Notes: generated by a model not told the origin, from the letters alone. DNA of 64,000 bases from Fen-1058 sp964398185 (GCA_964398185.1 CAYNML010000013.1:24427-88426), one strand, 5' to 3'. Counted from the first letter of the stretch, positions 31,911 to 42,500 are shown. A program made the numbers and translations.

Positions 31911-34493
31911 TCAGTCAATTCGGATTGTCTCCGAAAAAATGTAACGATTATTCGGCAGCGCGCTGCCCGCCGCATCATACGCGGGCAGTCGTTCACCCGT
32001 GTCAGGATTGGTCAGTCCCACGGCGAGGCGATATTCGCCGGGCGGCAGGTTCCACAGCGGCAGTTCGATCAGATCGCTCAACATCTCGCCGGCCTGCCAC
32101 GTTGACGTGGGACGTGTCCACTCTTTGTGAATGCCGTCTTCCTGCAACACGACGTTGCCCTGTTCGTCCAGCAGATGCACAAAGTACTTCGCATCGCGGC
32201 CGGGCGCGGTCAGCGCGTGCCAGTGCAGCCACAGGCTCAGCCAGCTGCCCCGGCGGCTCACGTCGGCAGCGGGCAGTTCGATGGCCGGGCCAAAACGCAC
32301 GCGCGGCTCTTCGGTCACCGGCATGATCCAGTCGCCGGTCAGGCCGGGCACATTGCTGATGCGGTGTGGCAGATCGATTGCGCCCAGTACACGCTTACCG
32401 TCGAGCACGCTCAACCGCAAGCGATACCGCCCGATCGGGATCGGCTGCGACGGCGTGAGTAGATAATCTCCGATCACAAGCGTGCCGGTCAGCCAGCTCG
32501 TCGTCGGCGGAGAAATCCGATCGGTGTGGCTGATGACCGCCGCCCCTGCTGCGTCGATCAACTCCAACCGATAGGCCAACTCCTGCCCGATCGGCTGCGC
32601 CGCACCCCACCGCACCTGCACCTCGATGGGCTTGTCCGGCCCGGCCACCGCCGCCCAACTGTTGACCACGCCGATTTCATCGGTCAACATCTGCGCCGGG
32701 CGCACGGCAGGCGCCGTAGAGTATACCGCGATCTGATCGTCCTCGTAAACGGGCGGCAGGGTAAAGTAGTCGCGCAGTTCGGCCACCGCTTCCGGCGCCA
32801 GAGCTTTGTGCAACATGAGGTAGCGCACGTTGCGCTCGGCCAGCGGCTGCAATTGTGATCCGAGATCGGCCGGACGCGGCGCGCGAATGTCGTGCTGCCA
32901 CGCGCTCAATAAGGGACTGCGGCGGAACAAGGCATAGGCCGCATCGGGCACGCGCGCCACACGCCCCTGCACCGTGGGCTTTTCATGCTGCGTTTGATAG
33001 TACAGATAGCGCTTGGTGGCCGACCGATCGAGCGGAATATCGAGCAGCGCGTAGTCTGCTCCGTCCTGCGCCATTTGCTGTTGAAACGGCGAGGTGGGCA
33101 GCGGCTCGATGGTGGGATACGGCACGCCGAGATACTCGAAGAGAATGAGCGCGCCGAGGATCGCGCCGCCGATCGCCGTAACGCGCTTCAGCGCGTTTGC
33201 CTCAGCAGGCATCGATTTCAATCGATGCGAACGCGCACGAGATTGCAGGCGCGCCAGCACATCCTGCACGCCCCACGCGGCCAGCGGCGCCAGCGCCAGC
33301 GGCAGCAGCAAATTGTAACGATCCGGCGAACGCAGAATGTTCAGCGGAAAGCGGTCGCCGATCAGCGCGTAGGGCAGCGGAATGTTGATCAATTCCGCGC
33401 CGTTCACCCGCAGGAATGGCCCCAACGCCATAATGAAGCAAAACACGCCCACGGCCAGCCACGGCAGCGCGCGGCGCCTGGCGCGCAGTGCGCCCCACAC
33501 GGCCAGCAGCAGTGGCACATAGCCCAGGTACGGCATCCACGCGCGGTTCTTGACAAAATTCTCGTACAGCGGCTGCACGATCGAGCCGAAGACGGGATGA
33601 TACGTCATCGGCACGAAGTAGGCCGCCAGATCCGTCTGGCCCCACGTCTGCTCGTTGGCGATCAGCTCATCGGGCGAGGCGGCCTGCGTGTACAGCCGGG
33701 CCGCCGGCAAAACGATCGGGAGGGAGAGCACCAGCCCGATCGCCGCGCCGGCGATCAAGCGCGTCCACGCCCCGCGCCCGCGAGCATCGCGCGCCCACTC
33801 GCGCCGCAAGGCCAGCCAATCGACCAACACGAACAGCGCCATGACCACGCCGCCCAGCACCAGAAATTGCAGACGCGTCGCGGTGATCAACAACGTCGTC
33901 ACGCCAATCCAGATGACATTGCGCCGCTTGGTTTCGCGCGTTGCCTTCAAGATGAATAAGGCCAACAGCGGAAACCACTGCACACTGGCCAGACTGACGT
34001 GCCCCAGCGATTGCGAAAAATGATACGGCGCGAAGGCAAAGATGAGGCCGGCAATTAAAGCAGGGATCAGGGATCGGTGATCAGTAATCGGGCCTGATCC
34101 CTGATCCCTGATCCCCGATCCCAGTAGATATTCCACCAACTTGAACATGGTGTAGCCGCTGAGGATGAACGTCAGCAGCACCGTCATGTTGTACGCGGCA
34201 ATGTCGCCCACCAGCGCGGCCAGCGGAATCCACAGCAGGGAGTTGTAGAAGCTCAGCGAATGCGCGGCCAGGCTGACGCCCACCGGATAAAACTGCACCG
34301 GCGTGAACAACGTATCGTAGCCGTGCTGCAGCGCATAGCGCGTCCACCAGTTGTCCCACTGGAACGTCCACAAATCTTCGTTGTTGCCCGCATAGACTGA
34401 TCCGATCTGCGCGATCAACGGCCAGGTCAGCAGCAGCGTGAGGACGGTGAAGAAGAGCAGGGCGAGGAGATCACGGCGAAGCTTGACGTTCAT
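31911..34493 (-). CDS. Polytopic membrane protein, GT-C-like, with C-terminal beta-domains
   Basis: 860 residues from the ATG at 34493. It starts with a membrane helix, then NNEDLWTFQWDNWWTRYAL, an acidic and aromatic first loop like lipid-linked sugar transferases. About ten helices run to about residue 440. The C-terminal 280 residues are extracytoplasmic beta-domains with LSLWLHWHALTAPGRDAKYFVHLLDEQGNVV and LPPGEYRLAVGLTNPDTGERL, the same domain as in the two neighbouring giant proteins. Residues around 130 (GIRDQGSGPITDHRSLI) come from a heptamer array, and residues near 430 (KSMPAEANALKR) from a small palindromic insert at about 33190-33240. Confidence 0.78.
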   Translation of the reverse strand: MNVKLRRDLLALLFFTVLTLLLTWPLIAQIGSVYAGNNEDLWTFQWDNWWTRYALQHGYDTLFTPVQFYPVGVSLAAHSLSFYNSLLWIPLAALVGDIAAYNMTVLLTFILSGYTMFKLVEYLLGSGIRDQGSGPITDHRSLIPALIAGLIFAFAPYHFSQSLGHVSLASVQWFPLLALFILKATRETKRRNVIWIGVTTLLITATRLQFLVLGGVVMALFVLVDWLALRREWARDARGRGAWTRLIAGAAIGLVLSLPIVLPAARLYTQAASPDELIANEQTWGQTDLAAYFVPMTYHPVFGSIVQPLYENFVKNRAWMPYLGYVPLLLAVWGALRARRRALPWLAVGVFCFIMALGPFLRVNGAELINIPLPYALIGDRFPLNILRSPDRYNLLLPLALAPLAAWGVQDVLARLQSRARSHRLKSMPAEANALKRVTAIGGAILGALILFEYLGVPYPTIEPLPTSPFQQQMAQDGADYALLDIPLDRSATKRYLYYQTQHEKPTVQGRVARVPDAAYALFRRSPLLSAWQHDIRAPRPADLGSQLQPLAERNVRYLMLHKALAPEAVAELRDYFTLPPVYEDDQIAVYSTAPAVRPAQMLTDEIGVVNSWAAVAGPDKPIEVQVRWGAAQPIGQELAYRLELIDAAGAAVISHTDRISPPTTSWLTGTLVIGDYLLTPSQPIPIGRYRLRLSVLDGKRVLGAIDLPHRISNVPGLTGDWIMPVTEEPRVRFGPAIELPAADVSRRGSWLSLWLHWHALTAPGRDAKYFVHLLDEQGNVVLQEDGIHKEWTRPTSTWQAGEMLSDLIELPLWNLPPGEYRLAVGLTNPDTGERLPAYDAAGSALPNNRYIFSETIRID
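34071..34123. repeat. Heptamer array (TGATCCC type) inside a gene
   Basis: CAGGGATCAGGGATCGGTGA and, after a short centre, CTGATCCCTGATCCCTGATC: an inverted array of 7-bp words, in frame on the minus strand as GIRDQGSGPITDHRSLI. Confidence 0.75.
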
Positions 34494-34508
34494 GATGCGT
34501 TGCTTTTT

Positions 34509-34588
34509 CGACAGAGAGATAGAGAGACAGAGGGACAGAGAGAAATCACTCCATCCCTCTGTCTCTCGTTCCCTCTATCCCTCATTCC
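34509..34588. repeat. Inverted heptamer array (GACAGAG type)
   Basis: GACAGAGAGATAGAGAGACA in one sense, then CCCTCTGTCTCTCGTTCCCT in the other. GAGAGACAGAGGGA pairs exactly with TCCCTCTGTCTCTC. It overlaps the last codons of the GT2 gene (ESNGNEG) and spans the gap to the next gene. Confidence 0.75.
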
Positions 34589-35558
34589 CATTGCTCTCTT
34601 CGTGCCGGAGCACTTCGCGCGTTACGTAGATGGTCTTGCCCTGTGATTCGTAATAAGTGCGCATCTGCATTTCCGCCAGCAGGCCAAAGAAGAGGAACTG
34701 CACGCCAAGAATCACCAGCATCACGCCCAGCCACAGGATGGGGCGATTGCTCAACAGAGCGCCTTCGAAAATCTTGATGAAGGCCAGATACGCCAGGATC
34801 ACCACCCCGATCGCGCCGGTGGCGACCCCCATACCCCCAAACAACCGCATGGGCTTGCCCTGAAAACTTAGCAGAAAACTCAGCGTAAACAGATCGAGGA
34901 AAACGCGGAACGTGCGCGAGAAACCGTACTTGCTCTGGCCGAACTTCCGCGCCCGATCTTTCACCGGCACTTCGGCCACCTTGACGCCCATCCACGACGC
35001 GAACGCCGGAATGAAGCGATGCATGTCGCCGTACAGCCGCACGCGTTTGATCACCTCGTAGCGATACGCCTTCAGCGAACAGCCGGAATCGTGCAGCGAG
35101 ATGCCCGTGTTGCTGGCGATGATGGCGTTGGCAACGCGCGAGGGAATCTTGCGCGTGAGCAGCGGCTCTTTGCGGTGCTGCCGCCAGCCCGACACAATGT
35201 CGTAGCCTTCGGCCATCTTGGTCAACAACAGGGGAATGTCCGCCGGGTCGTTCTGCCCGTCGGCGTCGAGGGTGATCACGATCGCGCCGCGCGCCACATC
35301 GAACCCCGCCGCAAAGGCCGCCGTCTGCCCGAAGTTGCGGCGCAGCCGCACGGCCACCACGCGCGGATCGGCCGCGGCCAGCTGTTGCAGCACCGGCCAG
35401 CTGGCGTCGCGGCTGCCGTCGTCGACGGCGATAATCTCGTACGACCGGTCGAGCTGCTTCAACGCCGCGTCCAATTCGGCGTGCAGCGGCGGCAGCGATT
35501 CGGCCTCGTTGTAGACCGGAATGACGATCGAGATGTCGAGCGTGGGTTCGGGTATCAT
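34575..35558 (-). CDS. Polyprenyl-phosphate glycosyltransferase, GT2 (DPM1/GtrB-like)
   Basis: 327 residues from the ATG at 35558 (TTG at 35561 adjoins it). GT2 signatures: ISIVIPVYNEAESLPPLHAEL, VDDGSRDASWP, the DxD-type LDADGQNDP near 97-105, and the QxxRW-like region KYGFSRTFR near 205-213. Two C-terminal helices (FGGMGVATGAIGVVILAY; WLGVMLVILGVQFLFFGLLAEM) place it in the dolichol/undecaprenyl-phosphate sugar synthase branch. It makes the lipid-linked sugar that GT-C enzymes consume, and it stands directly upstream of three such polytopic genes, a coherent donor-plus-acceptor layout. Confidence 0.92.
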   Translation of the reverse strand: MIPEPTLDISIVIPVYNEAESLPPLHAELDAALKQLDRSYEIIAVDDGSRDASWPVLQQLAAADPRVVAVRLRRNFGQTAAFAAGFDVARGAIVITLDADGQNDPADIPLLLTKMAEGYDIVSGWRQHRKEPLLTRKIPSRVANAIIASNTGISLHDSGCSLKAYRYEVIKRVRLYGDMHRFIPAFASWMGVKVAEVPVKDRARKFGQSKYGFSRTFRVFLDLFTLSFLLSFQGKPMRLFGGMGVATGAIGVVILAYLAFIKIFEGALLSNRPILWLGVMLVILGVQFLFFGLLAEMQMRTYYESQGKTIYVTREVLRHEESNGNEG

Positions 35559-35572
35559 CAACTCTCACAAAA

Positions 35573-35598
35573 TGACCCGACGGTTCGCAGTCGGGTCA
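35573..35598 (-). promoter_or_regulatory. Leader hairpin upstream of the GT2 gene
   Basis: TGACCCGAC / GTCGGGTCA (35573-35581, 35590-35598), followed on the minus strand by TTTTG, 15 nt before the start codon; a possible attenuator. Confidence 0.5.
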
Positions 35599-35664
35599 GG
35601 GCGCTTGCAGCGAGGCGATTATATCACGGTTGGTACCGGTCAACGCCAAATCCCGCATTTCCGT

Positions 35665-35670
35665 TATAAT
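35665..35670 (+). promoter_or_regulatory. TATAAT -10 box for the DUF11 protein gene
   Basis: Consensus TATAAT at 35665-35670; the -35 region is weak (TCAACG with a 19-bp spacer). It implies a leader of about 120 nt before the ATG at 35796, which has AAGGAG just upstream. Confidence 0.5.
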
Positions 35671-35795
35671 GTGGGCTATCGCACAGACTTGTTAAGAAAA
35701 CTTTGCCCCGGTTTAACCGCAGCTCGAATGTTGCCGAGTATCCTCTGTCTGTTGCGAAGCGCACCCACATCACTTCATTTTAAGGAGACACCCCC

Positions 35796-38700
35796 ATGAA
35801 GAAACAATTTGCCTTGTTGTCCGTCATGAGTTTTACGTTTGTGCTGCTCGCGCTTCTAGGCATCAGCCTGACGGCGCAGGCTGCGCCGAGTGCCGCCGTG
35901 CCACAGGCACCTGCGGCCCCCATCAGGATATTGGTCAACGAGTTCTATCGTGACAGCAACCTGGGAACTGGTAACGAGTGGATTGAGGTCCTGCTAGTCG
36001 AGGACCTCACGGCAGCTCAGTTACAAGGATTCTACATCGGCGATTCAACCTCTTCGACTGCGGCCAAGTTCTCGGGGTATCGCATCACCGACACGGCCAG
36101 TATTGCGGCGGTGTTTCCCAAGGGAACTCTTATTGTGCTTGGTGGGAGTGCGGCCTTCTCGGAAGACACTAGCTACAATCCTGGCAGTGGTGACTGGAAC
36201 ATCTTGCTAAGCACTTCAGGCTCGCATATCAGCAGCAATGGGAGTACGGGGGATCTGGCGGGAACCGACGTAGTTTACGTTGATACCGATGGCACGAACG
36301 GTTCTACCACCATCTCAACTGACGGCTTTGCCGTGAATTGGGATTCATCTCCCGGCGCGCTCGGCGCAAATTCCAATGTAACAGTTAGTGTTCCCGCTAA
36401 TGGCACGGGGGTTGTACTGACCTCCACGCTGGCCGGCGCAACGACCGCGAGCAACTGGGCCACTAGCGTGGTCTCAACCACCTTGACCCCCGGTCAACCA
36501 AACGGTGGTGACAATACAACGTATATCAACAGCCTGCGGACTCCAAGTGTCTCAAGTGCCGATCTCGATCTCGCCAAATCCGGCCCGGCCACAGCCAGCG
36601 CCGGCGACCCGATCGCGTACACGATCGATCTCGCCAACACCGGCAACCTCACCGCCACCGGCACGCTGGTGACCGACACGCTGCCCGCCGAAGTGAGCTT
36701 CGTCACCTACACCGCCAGCCTGCCCGGCAGCTTCTTAGGGCCGGACGCGCAGACGCTGGTGTGGAACCTGGGCGATGTCGCGCCGGGCGCGAGCGGTCTC
36801 ATCACGGTGCACGGCGTGATCTCGACCGGTCTGGGCGGCGGCACGCTGTTCACCAACACAGTGACCGCTTCGACCACCGCCACCGAAACGGTCACGGCCA
36901 ACAACACCGCCGCCGCCCCCACGCTCATCGGCGCGCCGGATCTAGTCGTGGTCAAGGAAGGCCCGGCCAGCGTCAACTCAGGCGATCAAGTAGCCTACAC
37001 GCTGACCTACACGAACATCGGCAGCCTCAACACCACCGGCGTCGTGCTGGTCGATCAACTCCCGGCGGCCCTGACCTACGTCACCGACTCGCTGGGCGCC
37101 GGCGTGCAGGTCGGGAACACCATTACGTGGACGCTGGGCAATCTGGCAGTCGGTGCGTCCGGCTCCGTCGTCCTGACCGCCACCACCGGCGCCGCGGGCG
37201 ACCAGGTCAACGTCGCCACCATCAGCAGCGCCTCACCCGAATCCGATCTGCTCAACAACGTCTCGGTCTTCACCACCACCGTGCTGGGCGCCGATCCGTT
37301 CGTAACGAAGACCGGCCCGGCCGTCGTGTTCGGCGGCGAGCTGATCAGTTACACCATCGTGTACGGCAATCACGGCACCACAGCGGCCGAAGTGACGCTC
37401 ACCGACACCCTGCCGATCAGCTTCACCACCGCCGACATTGCCTACGATAACAGCGGCTTGATTGCCATCGACGATACCTCCACCCGATCGTGGACGGCGA
37501 CCCTCGCCGCGGGCGATCGCTTCACCTTCACGCTGGCGCTGACCGTGCCGACTTCCATTGCGAACAGCACGCGCATCACCAACACGATCGAGATCGCAAC
37601 AAGCGGCCTGGGCAACAACCCGATCGACGATCTCTCCTCCGCCAGCAGCACCGTCTACCAGATCGTGCCCATCAGCACAGCGCGCGCCGGAACCAACGGC
37701 CAGGTGTTTGGCGTCGAAGGCCAGGTCATCTACGCGCCCAACACCTTTGGCACCAACGAATGGGGCGTGCAGGATGCCAGCGGCGGCATTGCCGTCTTCT
37801 ATTCGCCGGCCCCCGTCGTCGCGCTGGGCGATCGGGTGCGGTTGGTCGCGACGCGCGGCGCCTTCAGCGGCCAGGCGCAGCTCGGCTCGACTGTGTACTA
37901 CTTCGCCAACCTCGGCCCTGGCACGCCGGTCCAACCCGTGCCCTTCACCACCGGGCAGGTCGCGGCCGGCGCCACCGAAGGCTGGCTCAGCGTCGTCACC
38001 GGCACCGTGTCCGGCCTGCCGGTCTGCACGCCCGGCGCCGCCAACTACCAGTTCAACCTGAACGACGGCTCCGGCGCCACCGTGATCTTCATCGACAAAG
38101 ACACGCTGGTCGATGTCTGCGCGCTGGGCGTCGTCAACGGCGATCCGCTGGTCGTCACCGGCTTCAGCACCCAGTTCAACGGCTTGATGGAAATCAAGCC
38201 GCGCTTCCCGGCCGATGTCAAACGCATCTATCAGATCACCTTTGTCTATCGCGATCTGGAAGACGTCGTGCAGGCGGGTGAAGACGTAGAAGTGCGCGGC
38301 GACTTCAACAGCTGGGGCGGCGCCGTCATGGCGCACGACGCCGGCTACACCGTCTTCAGCCTCACCGTCACTCTGCCCACGACGGCCACCCAGGGCTACA
38401 AGTACTTCGTCACCGGTTTGAGCGGCAACGCCGGGTGGGATATGCTCAACACCAACAACCGATCGGTTTCGCCGGTGGGCGGCGCGACGCTGCAAAACGA
38501 TTACCGCAACGTCACGATCGGCTGGGGCAACCTCAACGGCCCCGCCGCGCAGACGATCAACCTGGGCAGCCCCACGGCCAGCATCGACGGCCAGCTCTAC
38601 GTACAGGAAGTGACCAATCCCGCCGGGCCGGGGCGCGGCCTCAAGGCCGAACTCGGCTATGGCAACACAGCCGATCCGGCGAGCTGGTCGTGGTCGGCCA

Positions 38701-39299
38701 TGGCCTTCGCTGCGCAGACCGGCAACAACGACGTGTACGCGGGCGTCATCACACCCACGGCCAGCGGCGTGTACTCGTATGCCACGCGCTACAACGGCAA
38801 CTGGGGCGTGGGCAATCCCAACTCCCTGTGGGTCTACGCCGACCTCGACGGCATTCCGTTCTCGCTGGATCAGACCGGCGTGCTGACCGTTACTGCGCCG
38901 CAGCTCGACATCAACAAGGCGGTCGAAACCGCCAACCCCGAAGTTGAACTCGGCGAAGTGGTGACGTACACCTTCACGCTCTCCAACACCGGCGACGGCG
39001 CAGCCACCGGCGTGCTGATCACCGACGTGCTGCCGGCGGGCGTGGACTTTGGCGGCTTTGTGCAGCAGAACGGCGCGGCCTATGGCAGCGGCGTCATCAC
39101 GTGGAGCGGAACGCTTAACGCCGGCGCATCAGCCACCGTCATCTTCACGGCGACCGTGAAGAACGATCGAACCCTGCACGGCACCGACATCCTGAACACC
39201 GTGCAATTCACAGCGGACAACGGCGGCAGCGGCAGTGACAGTGCGGCCTTTGCCGTGGTCAAGCGTTACTTCATCTACATGTCGTTGATCCAACGCTAG
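35796..39299 (+). CDS. Secreted lamin-tail / DUF11 repeat / OB-fold-like surface protein
   Basis: 1167 residues. Signal peptide 1-30 (LTAQAAP). A lamin-tail domain (about 43-245: ILVNEFYRDSNLGTGNEWIEVLL) is followed by DUF11 repeats of about 120 residues starting ADLDLAKSGPATASAGDPIAYT, DLVVVKEGPASVNSGDQVAYT and PFVTKTGPAVVFGGELISYT. Then come an OB-fold-like domain (about 630-810), a starch-binding/CBM20-like stretch (EVRGDFNSWGG near 837) and a last DUF11 repeat (QLDINKAVETANPEVELGEVVTYT). It ends VVKRYFIYMSLIQR. It is likely a cell-surface adhesion or scaffold protein with no catalytic motif seen. The first 250 codons are richer in A/T than the rest, suggesting domain shuffling. Confidence 0.85.
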   Translation: MKKQFALLSVMSFTFVLLALLGISLTAQAAPSAAVPQAPAAPIRILVNEFYRDSNLGTGNEWIEVLLVEDLTAAQLQGFYIGDSTSSTAAKFSGYRITDTASIAAVFPKGTLIVLGGSAAFSEDTSYNPGSGDWNILLSTSGSHISSNGSTGDLAGTDVVYVDTDGTNGSTTISTDGFAVNWDSSPGALGANSNVTVSVPANGTGVVLTSTLAGATTASNWATSVVSTTLTPGQPNGGDNTTYINSLRTPSVSSADLDLAKSGPATASAGDPIAYTIDLANTGNLTATGTLVTDTLPAEVSFVTYTASLPGSFLGPDAQTLVWNLGDVAPGASGLITVHGVISTGLGGGTLFTNTVTASTTATETVTANNTAAAPTLIGAPDLVVVKEGPASVNSGDQVAYTLTYTNIGSLNTTGVVLVDQLPAALTYVTDSLGAGVQVGNTITWTLGNLAVGASGSVVLTATTGAAGDQVNVATISSASPESDLLNNVSVFTTTVLGADPFVTKTGPAVVFGGELISYTIVYGNHGTTAAEVTLTDTLPISFTTADIAYDNSGLIAIDDTSTRSWTATLAAGDRFTFTLALTVPTSIANSTRITNTIEIATSGLGNNPIDDLSSASSTVYQIVPISTARAGTNGQVFGVEGQVIYAPNTFGTNEWGVQDASGGIAVFYSPAPVVALGDRVRLVATRGAFSGQAQLGSTVYYFANLGPGTPVQPVPFTTGQVAAGATEGWLSVVTGTVSGLPVCTPGAANYQFNLNDGSGATVIFIDKDTLVDVCALGVVNGDPLVVTGFSTQFNGLMEIKPRFPADVKRIYQITFVYRDLEDVVQAGEDVEVRGDFNSWGGAVMAHDAGYTVFSLTVTLPTTATQGYKYFVTGLSGNAGWDMLNTNNRSVSPVGGATLQNDYRNVTIGWGNLNGPAAQTINLGSPTASIDGQLYVQEVTNPAGPGRGLKAELGYGNTADPASWSWSAMAFAAQTGNNDVYAGVITPTASGVYSYATRYNGNWGVGNPNSLWVYADLDGIPFSLDQTGVLTVTAPQLDINKAVETANPEVELGEVVTYTFTLSNTGDGAATGVLITDVLPAGVDFGGFVQQNGAAYGSGVITWSGTLNAGASATVIFTATVKNDRTLHGTDILNTVQFTADNGGSGSDSAAFAVVKRYFIYMSLIQR

Positions 39300-39323
39300 G
39301 CCACCAGACCGCAGTTAAAACAC

Positions 39324-39356
39324 AGACCTCCGAGACCGGCAGTCACTCGGAGGTCT
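39324..39356 (+). terminator. Terminator after the DUF11 protein gene
   Basis: AGACCTCCGA (39324-39333) and TCGGAGGTCT (39347-39356) form a perfect 10-bp stem followed by TTAT. Confidence 0.75.
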
Positions 39357-39386
39357 TTATCACATGCACAACCTGCAACCATCATG

Positions 39387-39508
39387 CAGGAATTCTCAAT
39401 TTGACTCGGACAAGATCGGTGAAAGCCCAAGGCGGATGAAAATCTGCCGCGTCCAACCGCTGGACTGTCGTCCAGTGGAAGCAAGTTTGTCCCGATTGAG
39501 AATTCCTG
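39387..39508 (+). ncRNA. Candidate structured leader RNA, class unknown
   Basis: A closing helix of 14 perfect pairs (CAGGAATTCTCAAT 39387-39400, ATTGAGAATTCCTG 39495-39508) continues after a small internal loop with GGACAA/TTGTCC (39408-39413, 39487-39492). Inside are two hairpins: GGCGGAT-GAAA-ATCTGCC (39431-39448, GNRA loop) and CCGCTGGAC-TGTC-GTCCAGTGG (39457-39478). One G-U pair occurs in each. The ribosome site and ATG of the PHP protein gene start 12-29 nt later. The layout looks like a riboswitch or ribozyme junction, but it does not match the conserved cores I know (cobalamin, c-di-GMP, THF, TPP, Mn). A small mobile element with terminal inverted repeats is the alternative. Confidence 0.5.
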
Positions 39509-39536
39509 ACCATCACGCAGAAAGGATTTGCAATCG

Positions 39537-42500
39537 ATGAAACGTTCACACGCGATCTTGATCAGCTTCACCATCGTTCTGGCCGCGCTGCTGGGCCTGT
39601 ACCTGGCCATTCAACCCGCCGCGCAGGCTGCGCCATCCCTGGCGCCGCAGGATGTCACCCCCATCGCCACAGCGCGCGCCGCTGGCCCCGGCTGGAGCGG
39701 CAGCCTGCAAGGCAACGTGACCGTGCCGCCGAATATTTACCGGGGCAATGCGTTCGTCATTCAAGACGCCACCGGAGGCATGTATATCTACGCCGGCAGC
39801 TTCTCGATTCCGGCCATGTCGCTGGGTGATGTAGTGCGCATCACCGGCACGTTGAAGAACTACAACGGCCTGCTGGAGATCGATCCTGTCACGGCCATCG
39901 TGCGCATCGAAGCAGGCGCCGCCCCGCTGCCGTTGATCACGCAAACCAACTCCAGCACCATCGGCGCCGCGCAGGGCTGGCTGTTGAAAGTCACCGGCAC
40001 CGCCACCTGGTCGACCATGCCGCCCACGCCGGGCGCTTCCGACTGGAGTTTCTACGTCAACGATGGATCCGGCCAGGTGCAGGTCTTCATCGACAAAGAC
40101 ACGCAGATCGATATGCGCGGCTACACCAGCCCGACGCAGGTGACCATTATCGGCTTCAGCGGCAACTACAACGGCACACCCCAGCTGATGCCGCGTTATC
40201 AAAGCGACATCGCCGTGCCCGATGTGACGCCGCCGACCGTCACTTCCACCGTGCCCGCCGCCAACGCCACTGGCGTCAGCCCCTATCAACCGCTCAGCGC
40301 CACCTTCAGCGAGAATCTTCTGCCGTCCACGGTGAATGGCTCGACCTTCACGCTGGCCGATGCGAACGGCAGTGTCACCGGCAACGTGAGCTATGCCAGC
40401 AGCACCCGCACGGCCCACTTCGCGCCGATTAGTGCGCTGGCGCCGCTGACGGTTTACACCGCCACGTTGACCACCGGCCTCGAAGATGAAGCGGGCAATC
40501 CGCTGGCGGCCGATTACGTGTGGACGTTCACCACGGGCGCAGCCGATACCACCCCGCCGACCATCATCGCGCGCTTCCCCGCGCCGAATGCCATCAGCGT
40601 GCCGCTCAGCAGCGCCATCGTCATCACCTTCAGCGAAGACTTGCAGCCCGGCGCCGTGGTCCCGGCGAACTTCATGCTCGTCGGGCCGAGTGGATCGATC
40701 GGATGGGGAGCGCTGGCGTATGATCCCAACACCGATCGGCTGGTGCTCAACCCGATCGCGCTGGCGGAACAAGCGCGGCATACGATCACCCTCAGCAGCA
40801 GCGTCACCGACTGGGCGGGCAATCCGCTCACAGGCACGTTGAGCTGGTCGTTCACCACTGACCAAGCGCCGGAGATGAGCGCCTTCCACGGCGACCTGCA
40901 CAATCACACCTCGTACTCCGACGGCTCACTGACCGCCGCGCAGGCGTATGCCACCGGCCGCGCCAACGGCTTTGACTTCATGGCCGTCACCGATCACTCT
41001 TACGCGGTGGATGATAACGAGTGGGCGCAGATGCTGCAGGCCGCCACCGACGCCACCATCCCCGGCGTGTTTGTGGCGCTGCGCGGCGTGGAATATACGC
41101 AGGGCGCGGAAGGCCACATCAACGTCATCAACAGCGTGCGGCATCCCTGCCGTTCCAACACCGGTTTCAGTTATTGCGACTACACGCCCAACCTGGAAAA
41201 GGGCGTAACGGTGGACGGCTTCTACAACTGGCTGGCCCTCACCGGCACGCAGGCGCTGGACAGCGGCGGCACCATCGCGCAGTTCAACCATCCGGGCTGG
41301 ATCAACTTCAACGACTGGACGTATCATCCTGAAGTCTCGGCATCCATGAAACTGGAAGAAGTGGGCAACGGCAGCGGCGTATCGTATGCCTTCAGTGAAG
41401 ACGAATACATCCGCTCGCTGGACTACGGCTGGAAGGTGGGCGCCACCAACAACGCCGATACGCACTCGCCGTACTGGGGCAGCAACACCCCGCACCGCAC
41501 CGGCGTGTGGATGCCCGCCCTGACCAAGGCCGATCTGATGGCCGCGCTGCAAGCTCGCCGCACCTTTGCCACAGAAGACCAGAACTACGAGTTGAGTTTC
41601 AAAGGCAACGGCGTCTGGCTGGGCAGTGAGATTCCCAACACCGGCTCGATCGCCTTTGAAGTCACCGGTTTCGATCCCGACGGCGAAGGCGCGGCGTTGG
41701 TGCAGTTGATCTCGTTCGGCGGCCAAGTCGTCACGCAGACGACGACGGCCTCTTCCAATTTCACCTGGAACCCGATCGTGCCGGTGGCGCCCGGCGCACA
41801 CTACTTCTACGTCAAAGTCACGCAACCCGACGATGATCGCATCGTCACCTCGCCCATCTGGACCAAGGCCGACGTCAATCTGGCGATCACTGATCTGTCG
41901 GTGGAACCCACCATCGCCACCATCTACAATCCCAGCCTGATCACGGCCCGCATCAGCAATCGCATGGACACCACGCAGACCGTGACGGTGACGTTCAACA
42001 TCAACGGCGTGCCGCAAGCCGTCATCACCACCACCGTGCCGCGCTGCCTCACCGGCCCCTGCGTCGATGCTTATCCGGCGATCACGTGGCAGCCGATCGT
42101 GACCGGCCCGGTCACCATCACCGCCAGCATGACGGGCGTTCCGGCGGGCGACAATCCCGACGACAACACGCGCACCACCACCATGAACGCCACCGACGAA
42201 AAGGTGCCGCTGGTGCTGATCGATGCGGGACACGGCAACATCGCCTCCACGCCGCGCGACGTGCGCACCTTCGTCAACGATCTGACCGCGCACGGCTACA
42301 ACGTGCTGCTCAATCTCGATGCGATCACGGCCAGCGATCTGAACACGGAGACCGTGAAGCTGCTCATCATCAACGCTTATGGCCCGGCCCAACTGCAAGC
42401 CTCGGAACTGCAAGCCATCGGCGACTTTGTCAATGCAGGCGGCAGCCTGTGGCTGAACGGCATCGCCGACTACGCGGGCAAGATTGCGTGGGCGGGCAAC

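Noticed and set aside
37233..38495. A 420-codon frame antisense to the DUF11 protein gene
   Set aside because: Shadow of GC-rich repeats in the sense gene; no ribosome site or domain.
39387..39508. Cobalamin riboswitch before the PHP protein gene
   Set aside because: A GGTGAAAGCC stretch invites the idea, but no B12-box-like AGYCMGGAGACCKGCC or GCCACTG core is present.
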